From: Marinobacter nauticus
GTDB taxonomy: Bacteria > Pseudomonadota > Gammaproteobacteria > Enterobacterales > Shewanellaceae
Reading direction: 5' to 3'
Length of the DNA: 64,000 bases
Assembly: GCF_019801015.1 (NCBI RefSeq)
Contig: NZ_JAHVJZ010000011.1
Location: forward strand, 62,001 to 126,000
Shown here: piece by piece, positions 25,596 through 33,983 of the stretch
Layout: each line of letters opens with the position of its first letter
Numbering within the stretch: position 1 is the first letter of the stretch
Made by a program: the position numbers and the translations under genes
The notes under the pieces: generated by a model
What the model saw: the letters and a program-made list of their open reading frames with translations, nothing else
Database searches by the model: none
What the model was told of the DNA's origin: nothing

Positions 25596-26135
25596 TCAGA
25601 ACCGGTAACCCAGTCCCATCAGTGCGCTGTTGCTGGCAAAGCCCTCGGCCATATCCAGATGCTGGTACTCCAGGCTCAGGTCCCAGTGCTGTCCCATACG
25701 AAACGCCAGTCCACCACCGACGTACGGTCGCACGCCCCGGTGCTTTTCCCGGCGGGTATCGGAGGTGCGGATCTCATGGCTGGCGGTGCCGTAATTGGCA
25801 CCACCCCGGACAAACAGCTCGAACCCGCTGCTGACTGGCAGCGTGCCTTTCAGCCCAAGCGTAGCGCCGTGGTAGTCCAGTGACTCCTGGATCAGGCCCA
25901 GGGTCAGTGCGCTGCCCAATCCGCCGGACTGCTCCACCCAGGCGGCATCGAGCGCCAGATGCTGGTTGAAGTGATAGCGGTAACCCAACTGGTAACCCAG
26001 TCCAAGGTCAAACGCGTCCCGTCCGGTGGCGGTGTTGGAGCCGACACTGACGGTGACTTGTTGAGTTGGGACGGGGGACTGGGCCAGGGCCAGAGGGACA
26101 AAAAGGGCGGACAGTAAAAATCCGGTACGAAACAT
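25596..26135 (-). CDS. Outer-membrane beta-barrel protein (OmpA/OMP_b-brl-like)
   Basis: The 179-residue protein has a signal peptide ending near PLALAQ (residue ~19). Alternating strands follow (VTVSVGSN, LGYQLGYRYHF, GATLGLKGTLP, FVRGGANYG, YVGGGLAFRM, LSLEYQHLD), ending in MGLGYRF with a terminal phenylalanine. This is the small eight-stranded barrel type. The role is unknown. The ATG at 26135 has CGGAG ten bases upstream. It is a single-gene unit with a strong terminator. Confidence 0.8.
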   Translation of the reverse strand: MFRTGFLLSALFVPLALAQSPVPTQQVTVSVGSNTATGRDAFDLGLGYQLGYRYHFNQHLALDAAWVEQSGGLGSALTLGLIQESLDYHGATLGLKGTLPVSSGFELFVRGGANYGTASHEIRTSDTRREKHRGVRPYVGGGLAFRMGQHWDLSLEYQHLDMAEGFASNSALMGLGYRF

Positions 26136-26241
26136 CGTGGTACAACTCCGTGTTTATCGTGCCGCGCACTGAGGGTGCGACCTGGGTCAACCGCGCAAGC
26201 GCGGGATGGACAGCGCGTCCGCAGTGGACACGCTCAAACCA

Positions 26242-26517
26242 TCATCCGGCCACCGCTTTCTTCAGCGGGCTGGCGGGCTTAAAGGCCGGAACGGTTTTCA
26301 GGGGGATTTCGATGCTTTCGCCGGTCTGTGGGTTGCGGCCCATCCGGGGCAGGTGGTGGCGCACCTCAAACACGCCCAGCGGCGGGAGGTACACGGTTTC
26401 CCCTTCGTGCAGTGCCTGGGCGATGGTTTTTTCCAACGCGGACAGTACCGCTTTGCACTGGGCCTGGTTGAGCTCACTCAACTCAGCCATGCGCTTGATC
26501 AGCTGTTGACGATTCAC
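26242..26517 (-). CDS. HU-like DNA-binding protein
   Basis: This 91-residue protein is a small HU/IHF family member. It has the dimerisation helices (NRQQLIKRMAELSELNQ...), the strand VYLPPLGVFEVR and the GRNPQTGESIEIP DNA-binding-arm signature. It ends in the usual AFKPASPLKKAV. The GTG at 26517 is chosen because similarity starts at that point and GGAG lies six bases upstream. A promoter fits just upstream. HupA/HupB usually have GRNPKTGE, so this is probably an HU paralogue. Confidence 0.88.
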   Translation of the reverse strand: MNRQQLIKRMAELSELNQAQCKAVLSALEKTIAQALHEGETVYLPPLGVFEVRHHLPRMGRNPQTGESIEIPLKTVPAFKPASPLKKAVAG

Positions 26518-26542
26518 AATCGGCTCCGTGGCAAAAGCCGCT

Positions 26543-26570
26543 GTTATACCGGAGCCACAGACTGAAACAA
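26543..26570 (-). promoter_or_regulatory. Probable sigma70 promoter of the HU-like gene
   Basis: On the minus strand TTGTTT (26565-26570) and TATAAC (26543-26548) are separated by 16 bases and lie ~25 bp before the GTG start. This promoter sits downstream of the terminator at 26604, so the HU-like gene does not depend on transcription from beyond it. Confidence 0.5.
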
Positions 26571-26603
26571 GGGGGCAGGGGGGCAACCGGCCAGGAACTG
26601 GCC

Positions 26604-26634
26604 AAAAAAAACGGCACCCGAAGTCCGGATGCCG
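26604..26634 (-). terminator. Strong orphan terminator on the minus strand
   Basis: Read on the minus strand, a 9 bp stem CGGCATCCG / CGGGTGCCG (one G-T pair) with a 5-base loop is followed by eight T residues (26604-26611). No minus-strand protein gene lies upstream of it, since the next genes to the right are on the plus strand. It therefore marks the 3' end of a non-coding or leader transcript. Confidence 0.75.
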
Positions 26635-26790
26635 ACAATTCCAACAAGACAGTGTGGGAAGAGCATGAATCTGTTAAGGATTGTAGACATCGGGTTCACA
26701 ATAAACTGTGATCTCCCTCATGCCCTGTTAACCCGGTACAAATCCGTCGATCTGTTCCAGATCACTATTTCCGCAAATCCCCCTCAATTG
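26635..26790 (-). ncRNA. Candidate small RNA ending at the 26604 terminator
   Basis: The minus strand upstream of the orphan terminator has no protein gene. It contains CTCTTCCCACACTG, an unpaired-looking C/U-rich stretch typical of seed regions, and a 15-codon mini-frame (MREITVYCEPDVYNP). Plus-strand TGTGATCTCCCTCA near 26707-26720 resembles a CRP half-plus-half site. The 5' end is unknown and no known small RNA is recognised. This is inference from the terminator. Confidence 0.3.
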
Positions 26791-26808
26791 AGAATTATTC
26801 CTATTGAG
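26788..26808 (+). promoter_or_regulatory. Fur-box-like sequence upstream of the TonB2 operon
   Basis: The AT-rich segment TGAGAATTATTCCTA has a left half close to the Fur 7-1-7 half-site TGATAAT and a weaker right half. It lies 72-92 bp before the first gene of a TonB-energising operon, where iron control by Fur is common in Shewanella and Vibrio relatives. The match is imperfect. Confidence 0.4.
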
Positions 26809-26879
26809 ACCATCTGATTTTCCTGTCACTATCCGTTGCCGTATCCAATCTTCCAATCCTTCTTAAGGTAAGTTTCATC

Positions 26880-27626
26880 ATGAAATCACGAGCCTTGGGT
26901 CTTGCCTGTCTGCTGATGAGCAGCGCGACTTTGGCCAGTGGCCTGCCGCAGGCTGAGCAGAATCAGCAGGCGCTGCAGAACGCCGCCCGGGACACTCAGG
27001 CGGAAGTCAACCGTCTGAGTGAGCAACAGTTGAGCCAGCAAGCCGAGCTGGAGCGGGTCAAGGAGGAGATCAGCAACCTGAGCGTGTATCGCGACCATCT
27101 CGAGCGTCTTGTGGCTGATCAACAACGTGAACTGGCGAGCCTGGACGGCCAGCTGGCGGGCATCGAACAAACCCGCTCCGGCCTGGTGCCGCTGATGTAC
27201 CGCATGCTGTCAGATCTGGACACCCTGGTGGCCAATGACCTGCCGCTTAAAGCTGAGCAGCGCCGTGAGCGCCTGGCGGACCTGAACCAGATGATGGGCC
27301 GCGCGGATGTGGCGGATGCGGAGAAATTCCGTCGTCTGCTGGAGGCTTACCAGATTGAGATGGAGTATGGCCGCCGCCTCGGTATCTACCGCGATACCCT
27401 GAACCTGGCTGGTGAAGAGAGCCGCGAAGCGGAATTCCTGCATCTGGGCCGCCTCAGCCTGCTGGCCCGCAGCCTGGACGGACGTGAGTACTGGATCTGG
27501 CAAAACGGCCAGTGGCAACACGCCGAGGGCGTAAGCCCAAGCCTGCTGTCCCAGGCTTACGGCATCGCCGCGGGCCATCAGGCCCCGTCCCTGCTGACCC
27601 TCCCTCTGAGCCAGGAGATCCAATAA
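26880..27626 (+). CDS. DUF3450 periplasmic coiled-coil protein of the TonB2 system
   Basis: The 248-residue protein has a signal peptide ending near TLASG (~20). A long coiled coil follows (residues ~25-105, Q/E/L-rich). The DUF3450 tail contains EYGRRLGIYRDTL and a WIWQNGQW segment. DUF3450 proteins occur at the head of TonB2-type operons in marine gammaproteobacteria and are presumed periplasmic accessory factors. The stop overlaps the next start (TAATG). A purine-poor AAGGTAAG lies upstream of the ATG. Confidence 0.88.
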   Translation: MKSRALGLACLLMSSATLASGLPQAEQNQQALQNAARDTQAEVNRLSEQQLSQQAELERVKEEISNLSVYRDHLERLVADQQRELASLDGQLAGIEQTRSGLVPLMYRMLSDLDTLVANDLPLKAEQRRERLADLNQMMGRADVADAEKFRRLLEAYQIEMEYGRRLGIYRDTLNLAGEESREAEFLHLGRLSLLARSLDGREYWIWQNGQWQHAEGVSPSLLSQAYGIAAGHQAPSLLTLPLSQEIQ

Positions 27627-28933
27627 TGCGTCGTACCACCAAAACCGCACTGACAGCGGCGATGCTGCTTCTGGCCACCGGCGCAGCAGCGAACTCCGAC
27701 ATGGCCACCCGCAGTGCCGAAGTCCGCGCGGCGGAAGCCAGCCACAATACCCAGCGCGAGGCCCGTCATCAGGCCAGCGCGGCGGAAGTGTCCCAGCAGC
27801 TCAAAGCCCAACAGGCGGCCCTGAAGGCATTGAAAGCCGAAGTGGCGTCCCTGAGCGAGGCCTTCAGCGACAACGAGCGTGCGCTGTCCGAAAAGGAAAC
27901 CGAACTGACTCTGGCCACCGGTGCACTGGGTGAAGTGTATGGTGTGGTGCGTCAGGTCGGTGGTGAGCTGGCGGCCGAGCTGGACCGTGGCCCGTTGGCC
28001 CTGACGGCGCCGGAGCGAATTGAACAGGCAGAAGCGATGGCCCGTGCTGATCGCCTGCCGGAACTGGCTCAGTTGCAGGCGCTGCCGGCACTGATGCTGG
28101 AAGACATCAAAGACAGCGCGGCGATCACTCAGGTGACGTTGCCGCTGGCCCAGACCGACGGCAAAACTGCGGATGCCCGCGTGTGGCGCGTTGGCCCGTT
28201 CAACCTGATTGCCGAGCAGGGCTTTGCCCAGGCGGACACCCAGCGTGGCCTGGCTACCCTCTATCCCCGTCAACCTGACGTGATGTTGCCGGGGCAGGGC
28301 GAAGCACTGGTGATTGACCCGGCCATGGGCGAACTGCTGGACCAGTATCAGCAAACCCCGACCCTGGCTCAGCGCCTGGCCCACGGCGGGCTGGTCGGGC
28401 AGGTGATCATGGCACTGCTGGCCGTGGGCGGCATCATTGCCCTGATGCGTGCGGCCGTGCTGCTGCGCAGCCAACTGGCGATCAGCAAGCAACTGAAGCA
28501 AGCCGAGCCGAACGGCAACAACCCGCTGGGCCGGATCCTGAGCGTTTACCACGCGCAGAAGCATCACAACCTTGAAACCCTGGAGCTGAAACTGCTCGAG
28601 GCGATCGTGAACGAACAGCAGGGGCTGGAAAAAGGCCTCTCCATGCTGAAACTGCTGGCGGCCATTGCGCCGATGCTGGGCCTGCTGGGAACCGTAACCG
28701 GGATGATCGAAACCTTCCAGGTGATCACCCAGTACGGTAACGGCGACCCGAAAGTGATGGCCGGTGGTATCTCCATGGCGCTGGTGACGACGGTGCTGGG
28801 TCTGGTGGCGGCCATGCCGTTGCTGCTGGCTCACAACCTGCTCTCTACCCGGGTCGCGGTGATCCGCAGCCTGCTGGAGAAAGAGAGCATTGCGCTGGTG
28901 GCAGCCCATGCGGATGGGGAGTCCAAGGCATGA
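27626..28933 (+). CDS. TtpC-like / large ExbB-family protein
   Basis: This 435-residue protein combines a secreted N-terminal region with a MotA/TolQ/ExbB proton-channel domain. The N-terminal part has a signal (1-22) and coiled coil (~35-95). The channel domain has helices around ~265-290, 350-380 and 390-420 and the motif APMLGLLGTVTGMIETF. This layout is that of the long ExbB protein of TonB2 systems (TtpC in Vibrio). It probably helps energise outer-membrane uptake. The ATG at 27626 overlaps the previous stop, so the longer frame at 27512 is rejected. The stop overlaps the following exbB. Confidence 0.9.
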   Translation: MRRTTKTALTAAMLLLATGAAANSDMATRSAEVRAAEASHNTQREARHQASAAEVSQQLKAQQAALKALKAEVASLSEAFSDNERALSEKETELTLATGALGEVYGVVRQVGGELAAELDRGPLALTAPERIEQAEAMARADRLPELAQLQALPALMLEDIKDSAAITQVTLPLAQTDGKTADARVWRVGPFNLIAEQGFAQADTQRGLATLYPRQPDVMLPGQGEALVIDPAMGELLDQYQQTPTLAQRLAHGGLVGQVIMALLAVGGIIALMRAAVLLRSQLAISKQLKQAEPNGNNPLGRILSVYHAQKHHNLETLELKLLEAIVNEQQGLEKGLSMLKLLAAIAPMLGLLGTVTGMIETFQVITQYGNGDPKVMAGGISMALVTTVLGLVAAMPLLLAHNLLSTRVAVIRSLLEKESIALVAAHADGESKA

Positions 28934-29448
28934 CCCAATGGTGGGACTGGATAGGCCAGTTTATGGCCCGGGGCGGTCCGCTGCTCTGGGTGCTGGCTGC
29001 CGTGGTGCTGATCAGCTGGGTGCTGATGATGGAGCGGGTGCTGTTTCTGACCCGTCGTTTCCCGGCCCAGTCCGCCCAGTGGCAGGCTCAGTGGCAGGCG
29101 CGCGCAGAGCGCACCAGCTGGTACGCCGAAGCCTGCCGTGAGGGCATACTTGGCCGCGCCGAACGCGCCCTGAATGCCAACCTGAACTTCATCAAAGCGC
29201 TGGTGGCAATCTGCCCCATGCTGGGTCTGCTCGGTACGGTGACCGGCATGATCAGCGTATTTGATGTGATGGCGGCTCAGGGCACCGGTAACCCCAAGCT
29301 GATGTCAGCCGGTATTGCCATGGCCACCCTGCCCACGATGGCGGGGATGGTCGCAGCCCTGGCGGGACTCTTTGTCCACGCCCGTTTGCAGAAATACAGC
29401 CAGCGTGCCCTGCACGGCCTGGCGAATGCCTTGCCCCGGGAGAATTGA
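28930..29448 (+). CDS. exbB: ExbB-family proton channel subunit
   Basis: The 172-residue protein is a standard ExbB of TonB2 type, with helices at ~15-38, ~90-115 and ~130-155. It has the family motif CPMLGLLGTVTGMISVFDVM and later GIAMATLPTMAGMVAALAGL. It forms the proton-conducting motor with ExbD. The start overlaps the previous stop (ATGA), and the next gene follows within two bases. Shorter than E. coli ExbB (244), as usual for the second ExbB of these systems. Confidence 0.93.
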   Translation: MTQWWDWIGQFMARGGPLLWVLAAVVLISWVLMMERVLFLTRRFPAQSAQWQAQWQARAERTSWYAEACREGILGRAERALNANLNFIKALVAICPMLGLLGTVTGMISVFDVMAAQGTGNPKLMSAGIAMATLPTMAGMVAALAGLFVHARLQKYSQRALHGLANALPREN

Positions 29449-29449
29449 G

Positions 29450-29857
29450 ATGCGAATTTTGCGTCCTGCCCCCCAGCAGGAGGAGGCTCAGGTAGACCTC
29501 ACTCCGATGCTGGACATCGTTTTTATCATGTTGATCTTCTTTATCGTGACCACCTCGTTTGTGCGTGAGTCCGGTATCGATGTGAACCGTCCGGAAGCCT
29601 CCACGGCGGCTTCTCAAGCGGGCGTCGGCCTGTTTGTGGCGATCAACAACCGCAATGAGATCTACATCGATCAGCGTCGTATCGACATTGAGCGGGTTCA
29701 GGCCAACCTGGAACGCCTGCGGGCGGACCAGCCTGAATCTCCGTTGGTGATTCAGGCCGATGAGCGTGCCTTTAACGGGGTGGTGGTGAAAGTAATGGAC
29801 GCCGCTAAGGCGGCGGGCATTACCGACATCGCCCTGGCTGCGGAGCCAGGCCAATGA
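29450..29857 (+). CDS. exbD: ExbD-family proton channel subunit
   Basis: This 135-residue protein has one membrane helix with the functional aspartate region VDLTPMLDIVFIMLIFFIV (~19-40) and a periplasmic domain. It works with ExbB to energise TonB. The ATG at 29450 is right after the exbB stop and the start overlaps nothing else credible. The stop overlaps the tonB start (ATGA). Confidence 0.95.
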   Translation: MRILRPAPQQEEAQVDLTPMLDIVFIMLIFFIVTTSFVRESGIDVNRPEASTAASQAGVGLFVAINNRNEIYIDQRRIDIERVQANLERLRADQPESPLVIQADERAFNGVVVKVMDAAKAAGITDIALAAEPGQ

Positions 29858-30471
29858 GGGACTACCTGCTGGCCCTGGTCCTCGGTGGCGGCATCACTGC
29901 CGGGCTGTTCAGCCTGATGGCGATGATGGTCACCGGCGGGCCGGGTGCCGCACCCAGCGAGCCTGGCCCGGCCCCCGTGTCAGTGCTGATGGCGGACCGC
30001 CCGGAGCAGCTTAACCGCCGCAGCCGGGCACTGCCGGAACCGCCGCCACCGTTGCCGGAGCTGCCTCAGGCTCAGGTGGTGGACAACGCCAGCACCGCGT
30101 CGGTGGAGATGGCGATGGACCTGCCGTCACTGGCGCTGGAAGGGCCCGGTAACATCCAGATTGGCATGCCCGGCAAAGCGGAGATGGCCACGGCGGATCG
30201 CCAGGCGATGCCGCTGTACCGGGTGGAACCGGCCTATCCCCAGCGTGCGCTGCGGATGCGTGCCGAAGGCTACGTGGTGATGGAATTCACCATTGATGAG
30301 CAGGGGCGCCCCCGCAACATCAGGGTGATTGAGTCGGAGCCGATTCGTCTGTTCGACCAGGCCGCGATGAAAGCCCTGTCCCGCTGGAAGTACCAGCCTA
30401 AACAGCTCGATGGCAAAGCGGTTCCGCAACCCGGACAAACCGCAAAACTGGAGTTTAAGCTGAACCGATGA
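29854..30471 (+). CDS. tonB: TonB2-type energy transducer
   Basis: The 205-residue protein has an N-terminal membrane anchor (~5-27), a short proline-rich linker (LPEPPPPLPELPQ) and a C-terminal TonB domain (PAYPQRALRMRAEGYVVMEFTID...KALSRWKYQPK). It transfers the ExbBD-generated force to TonB-dependent outer-membrane receptors. No receptor gene is in the window. The gene overlaps both neighbours by four bases. The short linker is typical of TonB2 proteins. Confidence 0.93.
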   Translation: MRDYLLALVLGGGITAGLFSLMAMMVTGGPGAAPSEPGPAPVSVLMADRPEQLNRRSRALPEPPPPLPELPQAQVVDNASTASVEMAMDLPSLALEGPGNIQIGMPGKAEMATADRQAMPLYRVEPAYPQRALRMRAEGYVVMEFTIDEQGRPRNIRVIESEPIRLFDQAAMKALSRWKYQPKQLDGKAVPQPGQTAKLEFKLNR

Positions 30472-31625
30472 GAGCGCTGATTCTATGTCTGGCCGTGCTT
30501 GCAGGTACGGCACAGGCGGCCATGAGCCCCATTATGGCCAGCAAAGTTCAGGAAGCCTGGGCCCTCTATGAAGCGGACAAGCTGGCGGACGCCATTGCCC
30601 TGCTGGAGCCGCTGGAACCCCGCGATGGTGAAGCCAAGGCTTATGTGTCCCGCTTGCTGGGCAGCCTGTACTGGGCGGCCGAGCAGCCGGACAAAGCGCT
30701 GGCGCAGCTGGAAATTGCGCTGAACAGTGGCGTGCTCAATGAGATGACCGCCGCCCAGACCCGCCGTATGGTGGCGGACATTCATCTGATGAATGAGCAG
30801 TTTCAGCCGGCGCTGAGTCACTATCAGTGGATCCGCGATAACGGGCCGGCGGAACTGGTGACCGCCGATCTGCATCTGCGCATCGCGCAAAGCCACTTCC
30901 AGCTGGAGCAGTGGGCCGAAGTGATTCCGGCCGCCCATGCTGCGGTGGCACTGGAGCCATCGGTAGCGCCTTACCAGATGATGCTGAGCGCGCACCAACA
31001 GCTGAATCAGTGGCCGGCAGCGCTGAAGGTAACGGCAGAACTGATTGCGCTGGAGCCGGATCGTCTCAGTTGGTGGCGTCAGCGTGCCAGTGTCCAGTTG
31101 CGCCTGGAAGATCAGGAAGCGGCGCTGCGCACCCTGGCCCTGGCCGAACAGAATGGGCTGCTGGACAGCGAAGGGGATTACCGCTCTTTGATTCAGCTGT
31201 TTGCCAACCGCAACATTCCGGAACTGGCCGCCCGCTTTATGGCGGCGCAGCTGGGGCAGCAGATCCCGGACACCCTGGACAATCGGGTGCAACTGGCCCG
31301 CTACTGGCAGATGGCGCAGGAGTGGGACACCGCCCAGAAGGCCTGGGGCCAAGCGGCGGAGCTGGATGAGACCTATCGGGTGAACCAGTTTGAAGTGCGG
31401 GTGATGGCCTCTGATTATGCGGCGGCGGTGTCACTGCTGCCGAAGCTGGATGCGCTCAAACTGGATGGCGACGAACGACTCCGCGTGGAGATGATGGCAG
31501 TGCGCGCCTACTACCAGATGGGGCAGTTTGCCGAAGCGTTGGAGCGAGCTGAAAAGGCCCGACACTACGACCAGGCTTCCGCCGACCCCTGGATGGCGTT
31601 TCTCCAGGAGAAACTGGCACTGTAA
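30468..31625 (+). CDS. TPR protein of the TonB2 operon
   Basis: The 385-residue protein has a signal peptide (~1-18, ending GTAQAA) followed by repeated helical pairs of TPR type, for example ALYEADKLADAIALLEPLE and AYYQMGQFAEALERAEKA. It is probably periplasmic. TPR proteins commonly close TonB2 operons in Shewanella-like genomes and may be needed for transport, but the mechanism is unknown. The start overlaps the tonB stop (ATGA). A strong terminator follows the stop. Confidence 0.88.
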   Translation: MRALILCLAVLAGTAQAAMSPIMASKVQEAWALYEADKLADAIALLEPLEPRDGEAKAYVSRLLGSLYWAAEQPDKALAQLEIALNSGVLNEMTAAQTRRMVADIHLMNEQFQPALSHYQWIRDNGPAELVTADLHLRIAQSHFQLEQWAEVIPAAHAAVALEPSVAPYQMMLSAHQQLNQWPAALKVTAELIALEPDRLSWWRQRASVQLRLEDQEAALRTLALAEQNGLLDSEGDYRSLIQLFANRNIPELAARFMAAQLGQQIPDTLDNRVQLARYWQMAQEWDTAQKAWGQAAELDETYRVNQFEVRVMASDYAAAVSLLPKLDALKLDGDERLRVEMMAVRAYYQMGQFAEALERAEKARHYDQASADPWMAFLQEKLAL

Positions 31626-31627
31626 AA

Positions 31628-31664
31628 ACATCGCCCGGCTGAAAAGCCGGGCGATGTGCATTTT
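31628..31664 (+). terminator. Rho-independent terminator of the TonB2 operon
   Basis: A 13 bp perfect stem ACATCGCCCGGCT-GAAA-AGCCGGGCGATGT is followed by GCATTTT. It begins three bases after the last stop codon of the operon. Confidence 0.85.
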
Positions 31665-31731
31665 GGCCCGGTGAGTGCCGGTCTACCTGCCATACTGTCT
31701 GGGTAGTTAGGTAGTTTGAGTGGTTGATCCC

Positions 31732-33213
31732 ATGCGCTTTTGTGCTCTTATCCTGCTGTGCTGTCTGAGCGGGGTAGCAGCCGGGGAGGATCGACTGCCA
31801 CTGTGGTTTGCTGATTCACGCCAGGAACAGGCGGCACGGGAAATTGAGGGACAGTTGGCGATCCTTGCGGCAGCGGATCTGGATCCCCGTTTTGCTGACC
31901 TCCGCCATCGTTTACGCGACGCGCCTTCCTCCGGGCTGGCCAGTCGTCTGTATACCGAAGCCTACCTGTTGATTCAGGCGTTCTGGCGCGAAATCTATCG
32001 CTTCCCGCCGGGCGGCCTGACCTTTGACGAGTCGCTGGCCTTGTTGCCGGAAGTCGGCTTTGCCACCACGATGGCCCACGATGCGGCCAACGGACGGCTG
32101 TATGAGCGGGTTCTCGCGCTGGAGCCGGCCATTCCTCACTATCTGGCGTTCACCAACCATCTACGCCGCCTGGCTCACCTCAGCACCAAACCCAGACCGG
32201 ACATCGGAGAGTGGGGCCTGATCAAACCCGGCGAGCAGAGCGTCGAAATTCCCGCTATTCGCATTCAACTGGCCCGCCTGGGTGACTACCCGGGACAAAC
32301 CGACAGCCGCCGATACGATTTGGGGCTGGTGGCGGCGGTGGAGCAGTTTCAGCGTCGGCATGGTTTGATTGCCGATGGCGTTATCGGGCCCAAAACCCGT
32401 CGCTGGCTGCGGCTCGACTACGAAGAGCGCGCCCGTTTGCTGGCTCGTGCCATGGTGCGGCAGGCTCATGACCGACACTACTTCGCGCCGGACCACCTGC
32501 TGATCAACATTCCCGACTACCGGCTTGACTGGGTTCAGCAGGGGCAGTCCCGCTTCCGTGCCCGGGTGGTGGTGGGGATGCCAACCCGAAGGACGCCCCG
32601 AATGCATACGGAGATCCGCAGTGTGGTGGTGAATCCCTACTGGAACGTGCCCAGTTCCATTATGCGCAAGGACCTGTTGCCGCGGATATTGGTGGATGGC
32701 AGCTACGTCCAGCGTAACCGTTTCGATGTGCTGGACCGAGAGAACCGCCCGGTATGGCTCTCGCCGGATGAGTTGTCAAAACTGGCTTATGAAGGGTTTC
32801 CGTACCGGCTGCGGCAACGCCCGGGCGCCAGCAATGCGCTGGGCCGGTATAAGTTTCACCTGATCAACAGCCAGGCGATCTACCTGCATGACACTCCCAA
32901 AAAGTCACTGTTTGACCGCAGTCAGCGGGCGCTTTCCTCCGGTTGTGTGCGGATCCAGAATGCCGACCTGCTGGCCAATCTGCTGATGCAGGCGCACGCG
33001 CCGGACGGCCCCCCGATTCAACGTTACCTGGGCGCCGGTGAACCGCGCTGGCTGACCCTAAGCCAGCCGCTGGCGGTGTACTTTGTGTATTGGAGTGCCT
33101 GGATGGAGTCCGGACTGGCACAGTACCGAAACGACATCTACGAACTGGATAAAGCGGCCACACCCAATTGGATAATGTCTGCGGCACAAGAACAGATAAG
33201 TTCTGAAAGATGA
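31732..33213 (+). CDS. ldtD: L,D-transpeptidase (YcbB/LdtD-like)
   Basis: This 493-residue periplasmic enzyme has a signal peptide (~1-17) and a peptidoglycan-binding domain (AVEQFQRRHGLIADGVIGPKTRRWL, in two parts, ~200-225). The YkuD catalytic domain contains SSGCVRIQNADLL with C405 and the upstream HDTPKKSLFDR. LdtD makes 3-3 crosslinks in peptidoglycan. The ATG at 31732 is preferred over the GTG at 31720 since it begins the signal. The following gene is YcbK-like, the same pairing as ycbB-ycbK in E. coli. Confidence 0.9.
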   Translation: MRFCALILLCCLSGVAAGEDRLPLWFADSRQEQAAREIEGQLAILAAADLDPRFADLRHRLRDAPSSGLASRLYTEAYLLIQAFWREIYRFPPGGLTFDESLALLPEVGFATTMAHDAANGRLYERVLALEPAIPHYLAFTNHLRRLAHLSTKPRPDIGEWGLIKPGEQSVEIPAIRIQLARLGDYPGQTDSRRYDLGLVAAVEQFQRRHGLIADGVIGPKTRRWLRLDYEERARLLARAMVRQAHDRHYFAPDHLLINIPDYRLDWVQQGQSRFRARVVVGMPTRRTPRMHTEIRSVVVNPYWNVPSSIMRKDLLPRILVDGSYVQRNRFDVLDRENRPVWLSPDELSKLAYEGFPYRLRQRPGASNALGRYKFHLINSQAIYLHDTPKKSLFDRSQRALSSGCVRIQNADLLANLLMQAHAPDGPPIQRYLGAGEPRWLTLSQPLAVYFVYWSAWMESGLAQYRNDIYELDKAATPNWIMSAAQEQISSER

Positions 33214-33361
33214 GCAAGTTGCACAGAATAACGTGCTACCACTAAGGGTTCGTGCAAAATTAAACACTTGAAAGCGCAAAAAACGATCGGTAGGGTGGGC
33301 CAACAAAGTACGGGAAGGGGACACTTCCTGGTAGAACAACACTTATCGTTTCGGGTTTACG
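33214..33361 (+). promoter_or_regulatory. Intergenic region with possible promoter for the YcbK-like gene
   Basis: TTGAAA (~33269) and TAGGGT (~33292) are 17 bases apart, a weak sigma70 candidate. The region is too long for simple co-transcription by coupling. GTTTACG before the ATG is not a ribosome binding site. Confidence 0.3.
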
Positions 33362-33916
33362 ATGTCAGAGATCTGCACTTTGCGACGGCGCCTGCTGGGC
33401 GGCGCCGGGGCCACAATGATGTTGGCCGGATTACCAGGTATTGCCCATGCCAGCCGTCAGTCACCGGATGCGCCTGCTCGCACACTGAGTTTCTACAACC
33501 GCCACACCGGAGAACGCACCACCGCGGACTTCTGGGGTGAGGGCCACTACCAGACCGAAGGGTTGGGTCAGCTCGATAACATCCTGCGCGATCACCGGGT
33601 TAACGAAGTGGCCCCCATCGATCGGGGCTTGTACGAGCTGGTATTCCTGCTTGCTCAGAAGCTCGATTACCACAAGGAGATCCATCTGATCTCCGGCTAC
33701 CGCAGCATGAAGACCAATGAGATGCTGGCTGCCCGCTCCGGTGGCGTGGCCAAACGCAGCTACCACACCAAAGCCATGGCCGTGGACATCGCCATGCCGG
33801 GCATTGCCCTGGCCGACGTGAGAAAGGCAGCGCTGGCGCTTCAGGGCGGCGGGGTTGGCTACTATCCGCGCTCCGGTTTTGTGCATCTGGATACGGGCCG
33901 GGTTCGACGCTGGTAA
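33362..33916 (+). CDS. ycbK: YcbK-like DUF882 protein (M15 peptidase fold)
   Basis: This 184-residue protein has a twin-arginine-like signal (TLRRRLLGGAGATMML). The DUF882 domain contains HLISGYRS, RSYHTKAMAVDIAMPG and FVHLDTGRVRRW; its histidines and aspartate are the M15-type zinc ligands. It is thought to act on murein peptides in the periplasm (MepK in E. coli cleaves the 3-3 crosslinks made by L,D-transpeptidases), which fits the upstream ldtD-like gene. It could therefore be mepK; I keep the older symbol. Confidence 0.92.
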   Translation: MSEICTLRRRLLGGAGATMMLAGLPGIAHASRQSPDAPARTLSFYNRHTGERTTADFWGEGHYQTEGLGQLDNILRDHRVNEVAPIDRGLYELVFLLAQKLDYHKEIHLISGYRSMKTNEMLAARSGGVAKRSYHTKAMAVDIAMPGIALADVRKAALALQGGGVGYYPRSGFVHLDTGRVRRW

Positions 33917-33932
33917 AAAAGCAAAAACCGGC

Positions 33933-33962
33933 TTGTTGCGCGCTTTTTCGCTGTGATAGAAT
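33933..33962 (+). promoter_or_regulatory. Probable sigma70 promoter of rplY
   Basis: TTGTTG (33933-33938) and TAGAAT (33957-33962) are separated by 18 bases. They lie about 80 bp upstream of rplY, leaving room for the leader hairpin. Confidence 0.5.
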
Positions 33963-33983
33963 CCGCCGGCTTTTAAAGCAAAG

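Noticed and set aside
27578-28909. 443-codon minus-strand frame opposite the TtpC-like gene
   Set aside because: Antisense shadow with abnormal Gln/His/Arg content and no known motif.
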